Shown here: positions 60,642 through 64,000 of the stretch, piece after piece
Numbering within the stretch: position 1 is the first letter of the stretch
Layout: the number at the start of each line of letters is the position of its first letter
DNA from: Pseudomonadales bacterium
GTDB lineage: Bacteria; Pseudomonadota; Gammaproteobacteria; Pseudomonadales; DC-out160
DNA length: 64,000 nt
NCBI GenBank assembly: GCA_019090455.1
Contig: JAHRWA010000029.1
Span: 1-64,000, forward strand
Reading direction: 5' to 3'
Program-made: the position numbers and the translations under genes
Notes under the pieces: generated by a model
Databases searched by the model: none
What the model was told of the DNA's origin: nothing
Seen by the model: only the letters and a program-made list of their open reading frames with translations

Positions 60642-61477
60642 ATAATGCTTGTTGTAGAGAATACAAATCACTATTTAGTAGGGAAACACTAGGTAGTGAT
60701 TAAGTCATGCCGTTATAAAAACATAAGCTCACCGCTGTCCCATTAACTTTCAAAATAAATTCCTCTGAAACTTATCCGGCGACTCATTTTAACGGGTGCC
60801 TACAATTGATTTGATTTTCAGATTCAGCTTAATAAACTTAAAAAATAATTCAAATTGCCATCTCAGTTTATAAATGTCGGCAATCCTCTTTGCGCAGAGC
60901 TTAAATTGGTTGATCAGAAAGACATGATGCTTTCCTGTTTTTTTTGTCGCGGTATTGAATTCGACCAAGTTGAATCGGACATTTTTTGGCTGTTTGTAAG
61001 CCTGTAAATTCGATGAGCTAATTTAATGTGATTCCCTAGACTTAATATTAGCTCGACGTTCAATGACCCGGTATTTTGCTTTAGTCTTTAGACGTGTTAC
61101 GAAGAAAATACCCTTGTCTGATAGCTTTTTATACCATTTGTAGTCGTTTTAGGTCTTATACACTATGAAGCTTAATAGCGCCTTTTCTCGAGTCAAATTC
61201 GTCCCAAGTAAAAATCGATAGGCACTGATCAACAGTGGTGGCATCTAACGAGTATAGAGGACTCGTAAAGCGTGTAGGGCTTATCTTCATTAATTATTGC
61301 TAGTTGGATTAAAGGAATGAGACAGCAGTGCCATTACATATTGAAACCTTACGATACTTCTGTAACTATTGCACATTGCTTTCTATGCACTCTACTTTTT
61401 TTTCGGTTTTACAAATACTTTACCTAAAAAATCTGACTTAGCTATCGAAAATAACGCCTAACTCGTAGGATGAATGA
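60642..61477. other. Gene-poor stretch containing an IS4 transposase relic
   Basis: No intact gene. About 60785-61275 is the transposase remnant. The rest (60642-60784 and 61276-61477) shows no recognisable feature apart from the leader of the lipoprotein gene at its right end. Confidence 0.7.
60785..61275 (-). pseudogene. IS4-family transposase remnant
   Basis: Reading the minus strand gives clear IS4-type transposase text in broken frames. RFTSPLYSLDATTVDQCLSIF contains the first catalytic Asp. GAIKLHSV then jumps, through an internal deletion, to NDYKWYKKLSDKGIFFVTRLKTKAKYRVIERR. After a stop and frame change comes KTGKHHVFLINQFKLCAKRIADIYKLRWQFELFFKFIKLNLKIKSIVGT. The last part contains the Y-(2)-R-(3)-E-(6)-K signature of the family (YKLRWQFELFFKFIK). 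The second catalytic Asp codon is lost. An 8-A tract (plus-strand T run near 60939-60946) causes one frame slip. The N terminus and the IS ends were not found. Confidence 0.85.
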
Positions 61478-61846
61478 ATGATTAATTATAAAGTAATATT
61501 GGTAACAATTACGCTTGCTGCCGCAGGATGTGGCGTCGGTGGCGGTACAGATGAAGAGCCCGTAGTTATTGTTAATTACACCTATGATGAATTAAATCGT
61601 CTTGTAGAAGTCGCCAGAGATGATGGACCTCAGGTTAATTACGCCTATGACGAGGTTAGTAATATTACACAAGCTGAAGTGTCTTTAAGTTCAGATGATA
61701 ATAATAACGGTATCGCTGACTTTGCTGAATCGGATGTCGAAGTGTCTAATGACAGCGACGCAATCAATATTGCAGACACGATAGAATTGGTGCTCCTTCA
61801 AGATCAGGTTGATGAAAGCAGCGTAACCACTGGGGAGGCACTTTAA
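61478..61846 (+). CDS. Small lipoprotein with YD-like (RHS) repeats
   Basis: A 122-residue protein with a signal peptide ending in LAAAGC, where Cys18 would be lipidated. The next part has two YD-type repeats, YTYDELNRLVEVARDDG and VNYAYDEVSNITQAE, the units of RHS/YD-repeat proteins. DDNNNGIADFAESDVE resembles a calcium-binding thrombospondin-3 or dockerin-like loop. AGGA lies 7 nt before the ATG. The last codons contain the ribosome site of the next gene. It is probably a partner of the large secreted protein that follows. Confidence 0.75.
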   Translation: MINYKVILVTITLAAAGCGVGGGTDEEPVVIVNYTYDELNRLVEVARDDGPQVNYAYDEVSNITQAEVSLSSDDNNNGIADFAESDVEVSNDSDAINIADTIELVLLQDQVDESSVTTGEAL

Positions 61847-64000
61847 ATGAATAAATCGTCCAATGAGTTTGGTTTGAGTGCCAACAAGATAGCCCCCCTG
61901 TTATTTTTTATTCTATGTTCTGTCTTTTCACTGTACAGCCATGCAGGGGAAAGTGCAGGTCTCGAAATTCCTACATTATCCCTTATCGAACCAGAACAGG
62001 AGTATAACCCTGGTTGGTCTGAGCTTGATGCAGATCCCGTATCCCCTGCAGAGGCGCGACAAACTCTGGGAGAACCTGCGCTTTCAGTGGGAGTCTCTCC
62101 TTCTGCCAGCTTTGGCATAGCCTCTGCTTTCGCAAACCCATCTGATTATAATGCGTTGGCTGAAGCGTTGGACGATGACCCTCGCAGAATATACCAATTT
62201 ATACGCAATAATTTTGATTACGTTCCTTATTACGGTGCTTTGAAGGGCCCCTATCTAACGCTTCATGAGAGAGCGGGTAATGATTTTGATCAGGCAGCAC
62301 TGTTGGTTGAATTACTTCGAGCGGCAGGTTACACAGCAAATTATCAATACGGCACAGTAACGGCAACCTTGAGTGATAGCAGTGTCCTACAATCCATTTC
62401 TGAATGGCTTGGTACCGATGAAGACTATGGGCTAATTCTTAACTCTTTAGCTGCGGGTGGTGTTCCCGTTAGTTTGTCTGGCGATACTTTAGAATTTGAT
62501 CATGTCTGGGTGGAAGTCGTTATAAACGGGTCATTAGTTTCCTTGGATCCGTCCTTCAAAAAATTAAGAAGACATGAAGGGATTGACGTTGAAGCGGGTA
62601 TGGGCTTGAACCTCTCAAGTTTGTTAGGCGCTGCTGGAGGAACGATTACTGATGATTCAATTCAAGGCATCGATGAAGAAAGCCTTGATACCTATCTCAC
62701 GAGTATGACATCTCAGCTTGAAACGTATTTACAGCAACAGTACCCCAATGCCAGTTTTGAAGACATTGTCGGTGGGTTTTCCATTGTCCCTGACAATAGC
62801 GCAGAGCTACCGAATGGATTGGCGTTAAACGCCTCTCCTACTTTTAGTGCTTGGTCTGAGATTCCCTCAAACTATCGGCATACCGTGCGAATGCAGCATG
62901 GTGGGATTGATGTCACTTATGATATCTCCGACATCGCGGGGCGAAAATTCAGTATTCAGTATTCCGGTGATGGTTCTGTAGATCCTGCTCCTAACGATGC
63001 GGCTGATTTTGGTTCTGTCGCAAAAGGCGAAGTCGGGGGGATATTTACGTGGACTCCTTCTAATTCGAATTCAGTTGCTATCCAGGTGAATGCTTCTCTT
63101 AGCGGTTCAGGGGCCAGTGCATTTACGTTTGTGTCTGGAGGTGGAACTCAAACCATACCCGCAGGCAGCAACGTTGAGGTTAAAGTGCAACTTGATGGCG
63201 GGGGTGAAACCTCGGGGCGCAAAAATGCAACATTGACCTTTAACTACAGCCATAACGGCTCGTACATAGGCGAGAGTAACGTTTCCATAACCGGTGTTGT
63301 CGAGCCAGATCGCGTTGCGGAATTTTATATTGATGATCAGCTTAGTGTTAGTGAAGGCACTCCCTCAGGAAATTTAAATAATTTTGTCGTTTCAGTTGAT
63401 CATCCCTATGCCGCATCTAACGGAACCTACGCCGATCAATCAGCAACGTTTGAATTACAACGCAGTGGCTCTTACGTGCTGGCATCGGCGTTTGGTGGAG
63501 ACCGCAATAGTACGCTATTACCTGAGCGCCAGCGTATTTTGAATCTTATGAATATCGAAGAGGTAGCGTTAGATTCACCTGAAATGGTGTCAGAAACGCT
63601 GAATATTATTGGCCAAACATGGATGCAACAAACGCAGTTGAATGATGACATGCTCTCCATTTTGTCAGGTCAAAGAACGATAAATCATCATCGCTTTGGT
63701 ATCGCAGGGCAGGGTGATGGTTATTATGTTGATGTAAAGGCGCAACAAATAACGACGTCAGAGCGTTTCACCGTTGCGCAAGAAGGCGCATTTCAATCGA
63801 GTTCGTTTATTGCCAGCGCGATGGAGCATAGCGTACTAGAACAGTTACAAGGCGCGGATAATCCTGGGATCTCTACGATTAAAATCTTTGCCCTCAACAA
63901 TCAAAACGGCAACAAGCTATTTTTGAGTACTAGTGCAAACTTCTCCAGCGTAAGAGAACAGTTGAGTGGTTACAGTAGTAGTCAGTTAAGTCAATTTCAG
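61847..64000 (+). CDS. Large secreted transglutaminase-fold protein (RHS-associated type), 3' end outside window
   Basis: The frame is open for all 718 codons to the window edge. A signal peptide (MNKSSNEFGLSANKIAPLLFFILCSVFSLYSHA) is followed by a transglutaminase-like domain at about 110-245: RIYQFIRNNFDYVPYYGALKGPYLTL, AGNDFDQAALLVELLRAAGYTANYQYGTV, then FDHVWVEVVINGSLVSLDPSF. His219 and Asp234 fit the triad, but the Cys position reads Asn-Asp-Phe (about 145-147), so the domain is probably non-catalytic. A beta-sandwich of the SPD-2/Hydin type is likely between about 340 and 490. The ATG directly follows the lipoprotein stop (TAAATG) with GGGGAGG before it. Proteins starting this way often continue into RHS/YD repeats, perhaps with a toxin end, but none of that is visible here. 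Confidence 0.8.
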   Translation, partial: MNKSSNEFGLSANKIAPLLFFILCSVFSLYSHAGESAGLEIPTLSLIEPEQEYNPGWSELDADPVSPAEARQTLGEPALSVGVSPSASFGIASAFANPSDYNALAEALDDDPRRIYQFIRNNFDYVPYYGALKGPYLTLHERAGNDFDQAALLVELLRAAGYTANYQYGTVTATLSDSSVLQSISEWLGTDEDYGLILNSLAAGGVPVSLSGDTLEFDHVWVEVVINGSLVSLDPSFKKLRRHEGIDVEAGMGLNLSSLLGAAGGTITDDSIQGIDEESLDTYLTSMTSQLETYLQQQYPNASFEDIVGGFSIVPDNSAELPNGLALNASPTFSAWSEIPSNYRHTVRMQHGGIDVTYDISDIAGRKFSIQYSGDGSVDPAPNDAADFGSVAKGEVGGIFTWTPSNSNSVAIQVNASLSGSGASAFTFVSGGGTQTIPAGSNVEVKVQLDGGGETSGRKNATLTFNYSHNGSYIGESNVSITGVVEPDRVAEFYIDDQLSVSEGTPSGNLNNFVVSVDHPYAASNGTYADQSATFELQRSGSYVLASAFGGDRNSTLLPERQRILNLMNIEEVALDSPEMVSETLNIIGQTWMQQTQLNDDMLSILSGQRTINHHRFGIAGQGDGYYVDVKAQQITTSERFTVAQEGAFQSSSFIASAMEHSVLEQLQGADNPGISTIKIFALNNQNGNKLFLSTSANFSSVREQLSGYSSSQLSQFQ

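Overview
The window looks like chromosomal DNA of a heterotrophic, probably marine gammaproteobacterium. Evidence: Shine-Dalgarno leaders of the AGGAG type, moderately low GC, a FadL-type outer membrane lipid porin, CinA, Tag, a branched-chain-type ABC operon and many acyl-CoA and short-chain dehydrogenases. The resemblance is to the Spongiibacter/Cellvibrionales-type lineages that degrade lipids and steroids, but this placement is an inference from gene content only. No rRNA, tRNA or CRISPR array was seen.

Layout. 1-3.3 kb: 3' part of a soluble PAS chemoreceptor, a truncated haemoglobin and an acyl-CoA dehydrogenase. 3.5-7.5 kb: an MBL-fold hydrolase divergent from a three-gene operon (amidohydrolase, 3-hydroxyisobutyrate-type dehydrogenase, carboxymuconolactone-decarboxylase-like protein). 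7.6-15.1 kb: TSUP exporter, enoyl-CoA hydratase, SDR, an ATP-grasp protein followed by a stand-alone BRCT-like protein, Tag glycosylase, Zn-alcohol dehydrogenase, CinA. 15.2-20.3 kb: two tandem paralogous RND exporters. 20.8-25.6 kb: SDRs, alpha/beta hydrolase, class II aldolase and a pair of MaoC-type hydratases. 25.8-31.6 kb: a MOSC-flavoreductase-ferredoxin fusion divergent from a molybdopterin oxidoreductase, then an SDR. 31.8-33.4 kb: arsM-arsC. 33.5-38.7 kb: a NitT/TauT-type binding protein followed by a decayed hybrid histidine kinase and a decayed EAL gene. 38.8-44.3 kb: alpha/beta hydrolase, a MerR-TPR regulator divergent from a PF10118 ferritin-like protein, and a FadL porin. 44.8-52.0 kb: HopJ-family protein and a liv-type ABC operon carrying its own acyl-CoA synthetase. 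52.7-60.6 kb: Baeyer-Villiger monooxygenase, paired acyl-CoA dehydrogenases, paired MaoC proteins, thioesterase, SDR, GST. 60.8-61.3 kb: a broken IS4-family transposase. 61.5-64 kb: a lipoprotein with YD-like repeats and the start of a large secreted transglutaminase-fold protein that leaves the window.

Taken together, FadL, the liv-type ABC system with its ligase, Baeyer-Villiger oxidation, lactone-type hydrolases, heteromeric acyl-CoA dehydrogenases and heteromeric MaoC hydratases read as uptake, CoA activation, ring opening and beta-oxidation of a cyclic or branched hydrophobic compound (steroid, terpenoid or cyclic ketone). The substrate cannot be read from the sequence.

The most unusual large-scale signal is not a gene. 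At least eleven places, mostly just before or after genes, carry short degenerate tandem repeats with an exact local period of 12-20 bp and a different unit at each locus. Two of them extend in frame into proteins. Other notable signals are an exact copy of the complement of the 16S rRNA 3' end set 22 nt from a start codon, two very long-armed bidirectional terminators of similar design, and the decayed signalling genes and transposase.
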